64,000 nucleotides of DNA from the NCBI GenBank assembly GCA_021647745.1, contig JAKIUB010000009.1, positions 23,217 through 87,216 on the forward strand. The letters run 5' to 3'. Origin of the DNA: Paracoccaceae bacterium (lineage in GTDB: Bacteria > Pseudomonadota > Alphaproteobacteria > Rhodobacterales > Rhodobacteraceae). Below, piece after piece: positions 43,203-51,877 of the stretch (position 1 is the stretch's first letter; every line of letters starts with the position of its first letter). A model generated the notes under the pieces. The model had not been told where the DNA came from. It was given only the letters and a program-made list of their open reading frames with translations, and ran no database searches. The position numbers and the translations under genes are program-made.

Positions 43203-43784
43203 ATGCTTAAAAAACTTCTCATAGTGTTTTCGCTACTGGCCCTGCCCATGCAGGGACTCTCACAGCAGGTGTACGAGGTCGAAATGGGTGATGACGGGAT
43301 GCACAAGCCAACATGGCTTCGCGAAACCTTTCTTGATATGCGCGAAGATCTGGCCGAGGCCAACGCGCTTGGGCTACGGTTGGCGCTGATTGTCGAGCAG
43401 CGCGGCTGTATCTACTGCAAGAAGATGCACACGGAGATATTTCCGATCCCCGAGATAGATACCGTGATTCGCGAAAACTATTTTTTTGTGCAGATCAATA
43501 TGTTTGGCGATCTGGAAATAACCGATTTTGATGGCGAGGTTCTACCTGAGCGCGATATGGTAAAAAAATGGGGAGTGTTTTTTACGCCAACCATTCTGTT
43601 CATGCCGGAAGAAGCCCCCGAATCCGGCACTGTATCCGAAGCGGCTGTGGCGGTGATGCCCGGTGCCTTTGGCAAGTTTATGACCCTTAATATGTTCAAT
43701 TGGGTCTTGCAGAAAGGCTATGATACCGACGAGCATTTTCAAAAATACCACGCACGAATGCTATCGGGGCAGCTGAATCGATAA
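43203..43784 (+). CDS. soxW: Periplasmic thioredoxin SoxW
   Basis: This 193-residue exported protein (signal MLKKLLIVFSLLALPMQGLS) has the active site RGCIYCKKMH (Cys69, Cys72) and the cis-proline segment FFTPTILFMP. It receives electrons from SoxV and reduces SoxY or other Sox thiols. The ATG at 43203 has GAGG 8 bases upstream and is preferred over a GTG at 43194. The long 169-bp gap behind it suggests that soxX has its own promoter. Confidence 0.9.
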   Translation: MLKKLLIVFSLLALPMQGLSQQVYEVEMGDDGMHKPTWLRETFLDMREDLAEANALGLRLALIVEQRGCIYCKKMHTEIFPIPEIDTVIRENYFFVQINMFGDLEITDFDGEVLPERDMVKKWGVFFTPTILFMPEEAPESGTVSEAAVAVMPGAFGKFMTLNMFNWVLQKGYDTDEHFQKYHARMLSGQLNR

Positions 43785-43828
43785 GGTATACAATAGAATA
43801 CGAAATAAACTTGCGCGAAACCATTCTG

Positions 43829-43847
43829 CAATTCATATTTATGATTG
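43829..43847. promoter_or_regulatory. Imperfect dyad upstream of soxX (candidate SoxR operator)
   Basis: CAATTCATATTTATGATTG pairs CAAT-CATA with TATG-ATTG around a TT centre, with one extra T in the left arm. A further TATTCATAA follows at 43851. It lies in the AT-rich soxW-soxX gap where a promoter for soxXYZAB is expected. The assignment to SoxR is by context only. Confidence 0.4.
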
Positions 43848-43953
43848 AACTATTCATAATAACGGGTAAAGTATTGTCACGAAGTGTAACGCGAAAAAGA
43901 AGGCCGGTAATGGTCACGCGCGCTTGCATGTAAATAACTTGGGAGAGAAATAC

Positions 43954-44412
43954 ATGAAAAACTCGATGCTTCTGGCTGTTTGTGCTTCTGTTGCGACTTT
44001 CGCAACTGTGGCAACAGGTCAGGTCGCGCCTAGCGAGGTGGTGTTCGATAAGTATGGCGCGGTTGCGGCTTCACTCACCGGTGTGGCCGGAGACACGGCC
44101 AATGGCGTGGCGGTTTTCAAAGATCGCAAAAAAGGCAACTGTATGGCTTGCCACGTAAACTCGGCTTTACCGGATATGCAGTTTCCTGGCGAAATCGGAC
44201 CACCGCTTGACGGTGTGGCCGTTCGCTGGACCGAAGCCGAGCTTCGCGGGTTGCTGGTCAATGCAAAGAACACATTTGACGGCACTATGATGCCTGCTTT
44301 CTATGTTGATAGCGGCTACACCCGAATTCTTGCCAAGTTTGAGGGCAAGCCAAACCTCACGGCTCAAGAAGTCGAAGATGTGCTCGCCTATCTGCAAACA
44401 CTGAGCGAATAG
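43954..44412 (+). CDS. soxX: Sulfur oxidation c-type cytochrome SoxX
   Basis: SoxX is the monoheme partner of SoxA; the complex attaches thiosulfate to SoxY. The 152-residue protein has a signal peptide (MKNSMLLAVCASVATFATVATG) and one heme site, CMACH (Cys63, Cys66, His67), with a distal methionine likely in GTMMPAFY. The ATG has GGGAG about 7 bases upstream; an upstream frame to 43924 is rejected. soxY follows after 35 bp. Confidence 0.94.
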   Translation: MKNSMLLAVCASVATFATVATGQVAPSEVVFDKYGAVAASLTGVAGDTANGVAVFKDRKKGNCMACHVNSALPDMQFPGEIGPPLDGVAVRWTEAELRGLLVNAKNTFDGTMMPAFYVDSGYTRILAKFEGKPNLTAQEVEDVLAYLQTLSE

Positions 44413-44447
44413 TCCGGCCCCGGATGCTCACAAATCAGGAGAAAAAA

Positions 44448-44867
44448 ATGCAATTAACAAGACGCGACACCCTTATCATGGGTGCCGGTGTAGCGGCGGT
44501 CACCTTGCTGCCTTTGCCGAGCCTTGCCGGTGCATGGGAAGATGCAATTGCCGCCTTCACCGAGGGTGGCGAAATAATGGATGGCGGTATCGAGCTGACA
44601 GCGCCTGAAATCGCCGAAAACGGAAACACGGTGCCGATCTCGGTATCCGCGCCGGGGGCTGTAGCCATTGCGGTATTCGCTGAAGGGAACCCGAACCCGG
44701 ACGTGGTCGAGTTCCAGTTTGGCCCGTTGGCCGGTGCGCAGAGCGGCTCGACCCGTTGCCGCCTTGCCGGCACGCAGAACCTGCACGCTTATGCCAAAAT
44801 GCCAGACGGCAGCATTGGTCATACCGTTGTCAGTGTAAAAGTAACTATCGGCGGCTGCGGCGGCTGA
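44448..44867 (+). CDS. soxY: Sulfur carrier subunit SoxY
   Basis: SoxY carries sulfur intermediates on a C-terminal cysteine. The 139-residue protein begins with a Tat signal, MQLTRRDTLIMGAGVAA, and ends in the flexible swinging arm VTIGGCGG, in which Cys137 is the carrier. GGAG lies upstream of the ATG at 44448. It is exported folded, probably together with SoxZ, which has no signal of its own and starts 19 bp later. Confidence 0.95.
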   Translation: MQLTRRDTLIMGAGVAAVTLLPLPSLAGAWEDAIAAFTEGGEIMDGGIELTAPEIAENGNTVPISVSAPGAVAIAVFAEGNPNPDVVEFQFGPLAGAQSGSTRCRLAGTQNLHAYAKMPDGSIGHTVVSVKVTIGGCGG

Positions 44868-44886
44868 GCCAGAGAGGAAAAGAACC

Positions 44887-45216
44887 ATGGCAGAAGATTC
44901 AAAACCCCGCGTTCGCGTTCCTCGGTCGGCTACGGCTGGCGAGGCATTCGAGGTCAAAACCCTGATTTCCCACAAGATGGAATCCGGGCAACGCAAAGAC
45001 GCGGACGGGAACAATATCCCGCGCTCGATCATCAATCACTTCTCGTGTGATTTTAACGGCGAAAACGTGATGCAGGTTACCTTGCATGGCGCGATCTCCA
45101 CTAATCCGTATTTCCAGTTTGAGGCAGTCATTCAGGAGTCGGGCACATTCACCTTCACATGGAATGATGACAATGGATCGGTTTACACCGACTCCAAAGA
45201 CATCACCGTGGGTTAA
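44887..45216 (+). CDS. soxZ: Sulfur carrier partner subunit SoxZ
   Basis: This 109-residue protein has no signal peptide and a single immunoglobulin-like domain. The family start is KPRVRVPRSATAGEAFEVKTLISHKMESG, and ISTNPYFQFEAVIQESGTF and FTWNDDNGS follow. It forms the SoxYZ heterodimer and is presumably exported with SoxY by the Tat pathway. GAGAGGAAAAGAACC precedes the ATG. Confidence 0.95.
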   Translation: MAEDSKPRVRVPRSATAGEAFEVKTLISHKMESGQRKDADGNNIPRSIINHFSCDFNGENVMQVTLHGAISTNPYFQFEAVIQESGTFTFTWNDDNGSVYTDSKDITVG

Positions 45217-45238
45217 TGCAACAGGGGAGGTATATATA

Positions 45239-46090
45239 ATGAAGAAAATTACCCTAAGCGCAACCTTGGCGGCCGGTCTGGCTATCTTTGCCGGATCTGC
45301 CAGCGCCCAAGTGGACCTTGACGCTGTGCTCAACGTGGAAGGCATGGATATAACAACCCGCGCCCCCGCAGCCGATTTCCTTGACATTGACGAGGTTATT
45401 TCGGGTTGGGTTTATCGCACAAAAGAAACCCAGGCGCTCCAGATGGATGATTTTGAAAATCCGGGCATGATCTTTGTCGATATAGCCATGGATGACTGGA
45501 ACACCGTTGACGGCTCCGAGGGCAAAAGCTGTGCAAGCTGTCACACTGACGGGCCGGCAGAATTTGCCGGGCTGCGCGCCGAGATGCCGCGCTGGAACGA
45601 GGAGAAAGGCTCTCTCTTCAACATGGAAGATTACATCAATCTGATGCGGGTTGAGTATATGGGCGCCGAGCCGCTGAAATGGGCAAAGCCGCGCATGGAT
45701 GCGATGGTGGCGCTGATCAGCCTGCAATCTCGCGGAGATACGATCAATGTAGCTATTGATGGTCCTGTCTCCGATATCTGGGAGCAAGGTCAGGAGCTTT
45801 ATTTCACCCGTGTCGGGCAGCTTGATATGTCTTGCGCCAATTGCCATGAAGATAGTTATGGCCTGATGATCCGGGCAGACCGCCTCTCGCAGGGCCAGTC
45901 CAACGGCTTTCCGACCTACCGGTTGAAAAACGCCAAGCTGAATTCGATACAAGCGCGCTTCAAGGGCTGCATGAGCAATATCCGTGCAGAGCCTTATGCC
46001 ATCGGTAGCGAGGAGTTCCGCGCATTGGAGCTTTATGTCGCCTCCAGAGGCAACGGGCTTTCTGTCGAAGGGCCGTCTGTGCGAAACTAG
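45239..46090 (+). CDS. soxA: Diheme cytochrome SoxA (thiosulfate-SoxY ligase subunit)
   Basis: SoxA, with SoxX, joins thiosulfate to the SoxY cysteine. The 283-residue protein has a signal peptide ending near SASAQ and two heme sites, CASCH (Cys98) and CANCH (Cys199). The heme-ligating persulfide cysteine is Cys244 in RFKGCMSNIRAEPY. Both heme sites are intact, so it is the diheme form. GGGGAGG lies 8 bases before the ATG at 45239; a longer open frame runs back through soxZ. Confidence 0.95.
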   Translation: MKKITLSATLAAGLAIFAGSASAQVDLDAVLNVEGMDITTRAPAADFLDIDEVISGWVYRTKETQALQMDDFENPGMIFVDIAMDDWNTVDGSEGKSCASCHTDGPAEFAGLRAEMPRWNEEKGSLFNMEDYINLMRVEYMGAEPLKWAKPRMDAMVALISLQSRGDTINVAIDGPVSDIWEQGQELYFTRVGQLDMSCANCHEDSYGLMIRADRLSQGQSNGFPTYRLKNAKLNSIQARFKGCMSNIRAEPYAIGSEEFRALELYVASRGNGLSVEGPSVRN

Positions 46091-46097
46091 AATAACC

Positions 46098-46120
46098 GGC
46101 GCTCCCTTTTTGGGGGCGCC
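46098..46120 (+). other. Stable hairpin between soxA and soxB
   Basis: GGCGCTCCC, loop TTTTT, then GGGGGCGCC forms a 9-bp stem with one G-U pair. It starts 7 bases after the soxA stop and has no T run behind it, so it is more likely an RNA-stabilising or processing element than a full terminator. Confidence 0.5.
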
Positions 46121-46191
46121 CACCCCATCGGGGCCAATGCTGGCGTGCTTGCGGCGCCCTTGCTTTTTCCCCCAATATTCCGGAGTTTGAT

Positions 46192-47892
46192 ATGATATCT
46201 CGCCGCGACTTTTTACAGGCGTCTGTTGCCGCTTCTGCGATTTATGGTGCATCAGGTGTCGGCAACTGGGCGCGGCTTGCCGCCCAGCAGGTCCTGACCC
46301 AGGACCAGCTGCTCGATTTCAAGAAAACCGGCAACGTGACCCTTATCCATATCACCGATATTCACGCCCAGCTCAAGCCGGTTTATTTCCGCGAGCCGGA
46401 GGTTAACCTGGGCATGGGTGATGTCAGTGGCTTGCCGCCCCATGTAACCGGCCAGGATTTTCTTGATCTGTTCGGGCTGACCCCGGGCAGCCCCGAAGCC
46501 TATGCGCTGACCTACAAGGATTTTAGCGCGCTGGCCAAAGGCTACGGAAAAATGGGCGGGCTTGACCGCTGCGCGACCGTGATCAACTCTATCCGCGCCG
46601 ACCGCCCGGATGCGCTGCTGCTTGATGGTGGCGACACATGGCAAGGGTCTATGACTGCCCAGATGACGGCCGGTCAGGATATGGTTAACGTGATGAATGC
46701 CCTCAAACCCGATGCCATGACCTTCCACTGGGAGTTTACGCTTGGCTCCGAGAGAGTGCGCGAAATCGTCGACGGGCTGGCCTTTCCCGGCCTTGGCCAG
46801 AATATCTTTGACAAAGAGTGGGAAGAGCCGACAGAAGATTTCAAGCCCTACGAGTTTTACGAGCGCGGCGGTGTGAAAATCGCCGTGATCGGTCAGGCAT
46901 TCCCCTATATGCCGATCGCCAATCCGGGCTGGATGTTTCCTGAATACTCTTTTGGTATCCGTGATTCCCACATGCAGGAAATGGTCAACGAGGTGCGCGG
47001 TATGGGCGCCGAGCTTGTGGTGCTGCTCAGCCATAACGGCTTTGACGTGGACCGCAAAATGGCAACCCGTGTCAGCGGTATAGATGTGATTCTGACCGGC
47101 CACACCCATGATGCTCTGCCCGAGCCGGTGATGGTGGGCAAGACCATGCTCATCGCCTCCGGCTCCAACGGCAAGTTTGTCACACGGCTTGACCTTGACG
47201 TGCGCGATGGCATGATCATGGGCTTTAACCACAAGCTTATTCCGATTTTTTCGGATGTGATCGAGCCGGATGCCGATGTCGCCAAGCTGATCGACGAGCA
47301 GCGCGCTCCGTTTGAAGACCAGCTATCCGAGGTGCTCGGCACCACTGATAGCGAGCTTTATCGCCGCGGTAATTTTAACGGCACATGGGATGATCTGATT
47401 TGCAACGCCCTGATCAGCGAGCGTGATGCCGATATCGCGCTCAGCCCCGGTTTTCGCTGGGGGCCAAGCTTGCTGCCCGGTGATGATATCACCCGCGAAG
47501 ACCTGTTTAACTGCACCGGCATGAGCTACCCGAATGCGTATCGCTCGGAGATGACGGGAGAAACCCTGAAGCTTATCCTTGAAGATGTGGCCGACAACCT
47601 GTTTAACCCCGATCCTTACCTCCAGCAGGGCGGCGACATGGTGCGCGTGGGCGGTATGGGCTATCATATCGATGTCAGCAAAAAGCAGGGTGAACGGCTG
47701 ACCAACATGACCCTGCTCAAAACAGGCGAGGCGATCGAGCCGGGCAAAACCTATATCGTTGCCGGCTGGGCTTCTGTTGCCGAGGGCGGGGCCGACGGGC
47801 CGCCGATCTGGGATGTGGTGGAAAACCATATCAAACGTCAAGGCACGATTCAGCTTGAGCCGAACGAGAGCGTGGTTGTGACCGGCGCTTAA
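46192..47892 (+). CDS. soxB: Thiosulfohydrolase SoxB
   Basis: SoxB releases sulfate from the thiosulfonate bound to SoxYZ, using a dimanganese centre. The 566-residue protein has a Tat signal (SRRDFLQASVAAS) and the metallophosphoesterase fold. Metal-site motifs are LIHITDIHAQLKPVYFREPE, LDGGDTWQGS, LSHNGFDVDRK and TGHTHDALP. A C-terminal 5'-nucleotidase-like domain has GRWGP-like and FNCTGMSYPNAYRSEMTGE segments. Length matches the family (about 560). It is the last sox gene here; a terminator and hflK follow, not soxCD. Confidence 0.96.
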   Translation: MISRRDFLQASVAASAIYGASGVGNWARLAAQQVLTQDQLLDFKKTGNVTLIHITDIHAQLKPVYFREPEVNLGMGDVSGLPPHVTGQDFLDLFGLTPGSPEAYALTYKDFSALAKGYGKMGGLDRCATVINSIRADRPDALLLDGGDTWQGSMTAQMTAGQDMVNVMNALKPDAMTFHWEFTLGSERVREIVDGLAFPGLGQNIFDKEWEEPTEDFKPYEFYERGGVKIAVIGQAFPYMPIANPGWMFPEYSFGIRDSHMQEMVNEVRGMGAELVVLLSHNGFDVDRKMATRVSGIDVILTGHTHDALPEPVMVGKTMLIASGSNGKFVTRLDLDVRDGMIMGFNHKLIPIFSDVIEPDADVAKLIDEQRAPFEDQLSEVLGTTDSELYRRGNFNGTWDDLICNALISERDADIALSPGFRWGPSLLPGDDITREDLFNCTGMSYPNAYRSEMTGETLKLILEDVADNLFNPDPYLQQGGDMVRVGGMGYHIDVSKKQGERLTNMTLLKTGEAIEPGKTYIVAGWASVAEGGADGPPIWDVVENHIKRQGTIQLEPNESVVVTGA

Positions 47893-47936
47893 GTGAAAAA
47901 GCTCAAAAATCAATGATGTTTTGGGCGTCCAGGTAG

Positions 47937-47970
47937 AAAAGGGGGTGTTATGGCCTCTTTTTTTTCTTTT
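47937..47970 (+). terminator. Terminator after soxB
   Basis: AAAAGGGG and CCTCTTTT pair over an 8-bp stem with one G-T position, and a run of eight T bases and further T-rich sequence follows. It lies 45-80 bp after the soxB stop and closes the sox transcript before hflK. Confidence 0.55.
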
Positions 47971-48064
47971 TTCAGCTTTGCAGCTGTGTCTATACTTGAC
48001 ATCACCGTGATGAATGAACATTTCCAGAAGCACTAGAAACCTTTCCAAAAGGAAGATTTGACCT

Positions 48065-49174
48065 ATGCCCAACAACAACAATTCCGGCGGCCCTTGGGGC
48101 GGTGGTGGAAACGGCGGCGATGATGATCGCAATCGCGGCCAGCGCCCGCCAAACCATGGCCCGCAACCGGTGCCCGATATTGACGAGCTGATGCGTAAGG
48201 GGCAGGAAAAACTGAAAAGCATCATGGGCGGCGGCGGCGGATCTGACGGCGAAGGTGGCGGCCTTGGCAAGGGCGGCTATCTGCTGATCGCTTTGGCGGC
48301 GGCCGGCCTTTGGGCGTTCAATTCCTTCTATACGGTGAAGCCCGAGGAAAAATCCGTCGAGCTGATGTTGGGTAAATATTACAAAACCGGTAATTCGGGG
48401 CTGAATTTCGCGCCGTGGCCGGTTGTCCGCGCCGAGATTATTGGCGTGACTCGCGAGAATACCGAAGATATCGGTATTGGTGGCACTGGTGGCCGCGCTT
48501 CGGAAGGCCTTATGCTGACCGGTGACGAAAACATCGTCGACATTGATTTTCAGGTTGTCTGGAATATTACCGATCCGGCGCAATACCTGTTTAATCTCGA
48601 AAACCCGAAAGAAACCATCCGTGCGGTTTCTGAATCGGCGATGCGCGAAGTGGTTGGGCGCTCCAATCTGGCGCCGATCCTCAACCGGGACCGGGATGCG
48701 ATTAGCCAGGAAGTGAGTGAGCTGATCCAGTCAACGCTCGATAGCTATAACAGCGGTGTTAATGTTGTGCGTCTCAACTTTGACAAAGCTGACCCGCCGC
48801 GTGAGGTGATCGACTCTTTTCGCGATGTGCAAGCCGCAGAGCAAGAGCGTGACACGCTGGAAAAACGTGCCGACGCCTATGCCAACCAGGCTTTGGCTCA
48901 AGCGCGTGGTCAAGCTGCGCAGCTGATGCAGGAAGCCGAGGGCTATCGTGCGCAGGTGGTCAATGTCGCCCAAGGTGAAGCCAGCCGTTTTGTGGCGGTG
49001 TATGACGAATACGCCAGAGCACCTGAAGTGACCCGCCAGCGTCTCTATCTCGAAACCATGGAGCGTGTGTTGGGTGATATTGATAAAATTATTATCGACG
49101 ACTCCTCGGGTGGTCAGGGCGTGGTGCCCTATCTGCCGCTGAATGAATTACGCCGTGGAGGAACCAACCCATGA
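48065..49174 (+). CDS. hflK: HflK, FtsH protease modulator
   Basis: HflK is an inner-membrane SPFH protein that forms, with HflC, a cage around FtsH. The 369-residue protein has a glycine- and asparagine-rich cytoplasmic N terminus (NNNNSGGPWGGGGNGGDDDR), one membrane helix near residues 74-93, and the SPFH domain (VDIDFQVVWNITDPAQYLF). A long helical region rich in alanine, arginine and glutamate follows. AAAAGGAAG precedes the ATG by about 8 bases. It overlaps hflC by 4 bp. Confidence 0.95.
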   Translation: MPNNNNSGGPWGGGGNGGDDDRNRGQRPPNHGPQPVPDIDELMRKGQEKLKSIMGGGGGSDGEGGGLGKGGYLLIALAAAGLWAFNSFYTVKPEEKSVELMLGKYYKTGNSGLNFAPWPVVRAEIIGVTRENTEDIGIGGTGGRASEGLMLTGDENIVDIDFQVVWNITDPAQYLFNLENPKETIRAVSESAMREVVGRSNLAPILNRDRDAISQEVSELIQSTLDSYNSGVNVVRLNFDKADPPREVIDSFRDVQAAEQERDTLEKRADAYANQALAQARGQAAQLMQEAEGYRAQVVNVAQGEASRFVAVYDEYARAPEVTRQRLYLETMERVLGDIDKIIIDDSSGGQGVVPYLPLNELRRGGTNP

Positions 49175-50052
49175 AAAAGTTTCCTATAGTTGTTGGCGCC
49201 GCCGTTCTCGGTGTATTTTTGCTGACCTCCTCTGTATTTGTCGTTGACGAGCGTGAAAAAGCGCTGGTGCTGCAATTTGGTCAGGTGCGTGCGGTCAAGG
49301 AAGACCCGGGCCTTGCGTGGAAAATTCCGTTTATTCAGGAAGTGGTCAAATATGATGACCGTATCCTGAGCCTTGATACCCAGCCGCTCGAAGTCACCCC
49401 TGCGGATGATCGCCGGTTAGTGGTTGACGCTTTCGCGCGCTACCGGATATCCGATGTGGTTCAGTTTCGCCAGGCGGTTGGTGTTGGCGGCGTGGCCTCT
49501 GCCGAGATTCGCCTTGAGCGGATCATGAACGCGGCTTTGCGTTCAGTGCTTGGCTCGGTGGACAGTAATGCCATCTTGTCAGACGACCGTGTCGGGCTGA
49601 TGGCGCGGATCAGGGATACTGCAATTCAGGAATCTCTGAATCTCGGGCTGGAAGTGATCGATGTGCGGATCAAGCGTGCTGACCTGCCGGACCAGAACCT
49701 CGCCGCAACCTTTGACCGTATGCAGGCCGAGCGCGAGCGTGAAGCCGCAGACCAGCGCGCGCGTGGTAAAGAAGCCGCGCAACGGGTGCGGGCCTCTGCG
49801 GACCGGCAAGCGCTGGAGCTTGTCTCTGCTGCGCAGCGTGATGCCGATATCATCCGGGGTGAAGCGGATGCCGAGCAAAACCGGATATATGCGGACGCCT
49901 ATGGCCGTGATCCCGAGTTTTTCAAGTTTTACCGCTCTTTGAGCGCGTATGAAATGGCACTCCAAGGTCAAAATTCCTCAATGGTGCTTTCACCCAACAC
50001 TCCGTTCTTTGACTATTTCACCGACCCGATGGGGAATTTTTCGGATCAGTAG
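49171..50052 (+). CDS. hflC: HflC, FtsH protease modulator
   Basis: This 293-residue partner of HflK has an N-terminal membrane helix (residues about 5-25). The SPFH domain begins VVDEREKALVLQFGQVRAVKEDPGL and includes DVRIKRADLPDQN, and a charged helical region (ERMQAEREREAADQRARG-like) follows. It is translationally coupled to hflK. A strong terminator follows, so the DegP-type protease downstream is a separate unit. Confidence 0.95.
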   Translation: MKKFPIVVGAAVLGVFLLTSSVFVVDEREKALVLQFGQVRAVKEDPGLAWKIPFIQEVVKYDDRILSLDTQPLEVTPADDRRLVVDAFARYRISDVVQFRQAVGVGGVASAEIRLERIMNAALRSVLGSVDSNAILSDDRVGLMARIRDTAIQESLNLGLEVIDVRIKRADLPDQNLAATFDRMQAEREREAADQRARGKEAAQRVRASADRQALELVSAAQRDADIIRGEADAEQNRIYADAYGRDPEFFKFYRSLSAYEMALQGQNSSMVLSPNTPFFDYFTDPMGNFSDQ

Positions 50053-50091
50053 GATAAATTTGGCCATGCCCTTCGATAATAGGGCATTGCT

Positions 50092-50121
50092 GGGGGCCGG
50101 CGCTTGCGCTGGCCCCCTTTT
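50092..50121 (+). terminator. Rho-independent terminator after hflC
   Basis: GGGGGCC GGCGC TT GCGCT GGCCCCC folds into a long GC-rich hairpin followed by TTTT. It lies 40 bp past the hflC stop. A second small dyad, ATGCCC/GGGCAT (50066-50087), precedes it. Confidence 0.8.
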
Positions 50122-50278
50122 GATACCCGGTCGGTTTATAGCAACAATCAGCCGACATCACATGTTCTTGAAGGTCTGTGCTGTCATGCGCCTTGAAGAG
50201 GTGTCGGGCAAGTTGCATGTATGAAAACACAAAGGGGCAGCGGCCCGCAAAAACGAATTCATTTCGGAGGATTGACCA

Positions 50279-51742
50279 TTGACCCAGATAAGAACCAGAG
50301 TAATGCCGGCGCCAAAGACAGGCCGGTGGATGCTGATGCTTTTGGCTTCACTTGTCATGGTGCTGGCGATGACGCAAACTCTACTGGCACAAAATATGCC
50401 AAACAGCTTTGCCGACCTTTCCGAGGAGGTCAGCCCGGCCGTGGTCAATATTACGACTTCGACTATCCTCAATCGTAAAGCCGATGCGCTGAATGTGCCG
50501 CAAGGTTCGCCATTTGATGACCTGTTTCGTGAATTTACCGACCGAAATCGCGGCGACACTCCACAGCCCGAGCGTCGTGGCACGGCGCTTGGTTCGGGGT
50601 TTCTTATTTCGGCTGATGGCTATGTTGTCACCAACAACCACGTAATCAAGGATGCCGACGAGATCGAGATCGAGCTGCGCAGCGGTAAAAAGCTGACGGC
50701 GGTTGTGGTCGGCACCGACCCGCGCACTGATCTGGCACTACTTAAGGTTGAGGCGGATTTGCCGCTCCCTTTCGTTAAATTCGGCAATTCCGACGAGATG
50801 CGGGTCGGAGACTGGGTGCTGGCGATCGGTAATCCGCTGGGTCAGGGGTTTTCTGTGTCCGCCGGTATTGTTTCGGCGCGCGGCCGCACCCTTTCCGGCT
50901 CCTATGATGATTTCATCCAGACCGATGCCGCAATCAATCGCGGCAATTCCGGCGGCCCGCTGTTTAATATGAAGGGCGAGGTTGTCGGGGTGAATACCGC
51001 CATTCTTTCACCGAGCGGCGGCTCGATCGGTATCGGGTTTTCGATGGCATCAAATGTTGTATCGGGTGTGATCGACCAGCTTGAAAAATTTGGCGAAACC
51101 CGTCGTGGCTGGCTTGGGGTCAGCATCCAGAATGTCAGCGCCGATATTTCGGATGCCATCGGTATGGAAGAAGCCAGAGGCGCGCTGGTTACGGATGTGC
51201 CGGATGGTCCGGCTGCCGATGCCGGTATCGAGGCTGGCGATGTTATCCTGAGCTTTGACGGCAGCGATGTTTCCGACACCCGCGAGCTGGTGCGTCTGGT
51301 TGCCGATGCTCCGGTAGGCGAAACCGTGCGGGTTGTGGTTTATCGTGATAACGGCACCCAGACTATTCTTGTCACCCTTGGCCGTCTGGAAGACGCACTT
51401 GCAGCCAGAGCAGAAGACGAAACTCCGCCCGAGGACACTCCGAAAGCCGAAGTGCAAGGCATGACCCTTGACCAGCTGACTCCGCAATATCGCGAGCGCT
51501 TCATGATCGAAGACGAGGGCGCCGGTGTGGTGATTCTCGAGGTTGCCGAAGGCTCGCCGGCGGCTGAAAAAGGGCTGCGTCCGGGCGATGTGATCGTGGA
51601 AGTGTCGCAAAACCCTGTGACAGTGCCCGGGGAAGTGCTTGAGCGTATCGCAGCAGCCAAGGATGCTGGGCGGCGCTCGGTCTTGTTGTTGGTGAGAAGC
51701 GGTGGCTCGGGCCGGTTTGTGGCGCTGGCGCTGGAAGAGTAG
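50279..51742 (+). CDS. degP: Do-family periplasmic serine protease with two PDZ domains (DegP-like)
   Basis: This 487-residue trypsin-like protease and chaperone acts on misfolded envelope proteins. The N terminus holds a signal segment (WMLMLLASLVMVLAMTQTLLAQ). The catalytic triad is His121 (VTNNHVI), Asp151 (DPRTDLALLKV) and Ser224 (INRGNSGGP). Two PDZ domains lie near residues 275-365 and 395-480. The TTG at 50279 is favoured by GGAGG with 8 bases of spacing; ATG 50303 is an alternative. It follows hflKC, a common pairing. Confidence 0.93.
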   Translation: MTQIRTRVMPAPKTGRWMLMLLASLVMVLAMTQTLLAQNMPNSFADLSEEVSPAVVNITTSTILNRKADALNVPQGSPFDDLFREFTDRNRGDTPQPERRGTALGSGFLISADGYVVTNNHVIKDADEIEIELRSGKKLTAVVVGTDPRTDLALLKVEADLPLPFVKFGNSDEMRVGDWVLAIGNPLGQGFSVSAGIVSARGRTLSGSYDDFIQTDAAINRGNSGGPLFNMKGEVVGVNTAILSPSGGSIGIGFSMASNVVSGVIDQLEKFGETRRGWLGVSIQNVSADISDAIGMEEARGALVTDVPDGPAADAGIEAGDVILSFDGSDVSDTRELVRLVADAPVGETVRVVVYRDNGTQTILVTLGRLEDALAARAEDETPPEDTPKAEVQGMTLDQLTPQYRERFMIEDEGAGVVILEVAEGSPAAEKGLRPGDVIVEVSQNPVTVPGEVLERIAAAKDAGRRSVLLLVRSGGSGRFVALALEE

Positions 51743-51756
51743 CCCGACTACAAAAT

Positions 51757-51789
51757 AAAAAGGCCCCCGCGCAACCGGGGGCCTTTTTT
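51757..51789. terminator. Bidirectional terminator between degP and dprA
   Basis: AAAAAGGCCCCCG and CGGGGGCCTTTTTT are arms of a hairpin with a 6-base loop. T runs lie on both strands, so it can end both the plus-strand protease transcript (15 bp away) and the minus-strand dprA transcript (about 90 bp away). Confidence 0.88.
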
Positions 51790-51877
51790 ATGTGCGCCTC
51801 AAAAGGCTCTTGGGTGAAATAAAAAGATTTGGCTCCAGTGCATTTTTGTCGCGAGAGCATAGGGAAATATGGCCGGG

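Noticed and set aside
46252..47232. Long open frame of 326 codons on the minus strand opposite soxB
   Set aside because: It mirrors the soxB codons, has histidine- and arginine-rich composition typical of antisense frames, no ribosome site and no recognisable family.
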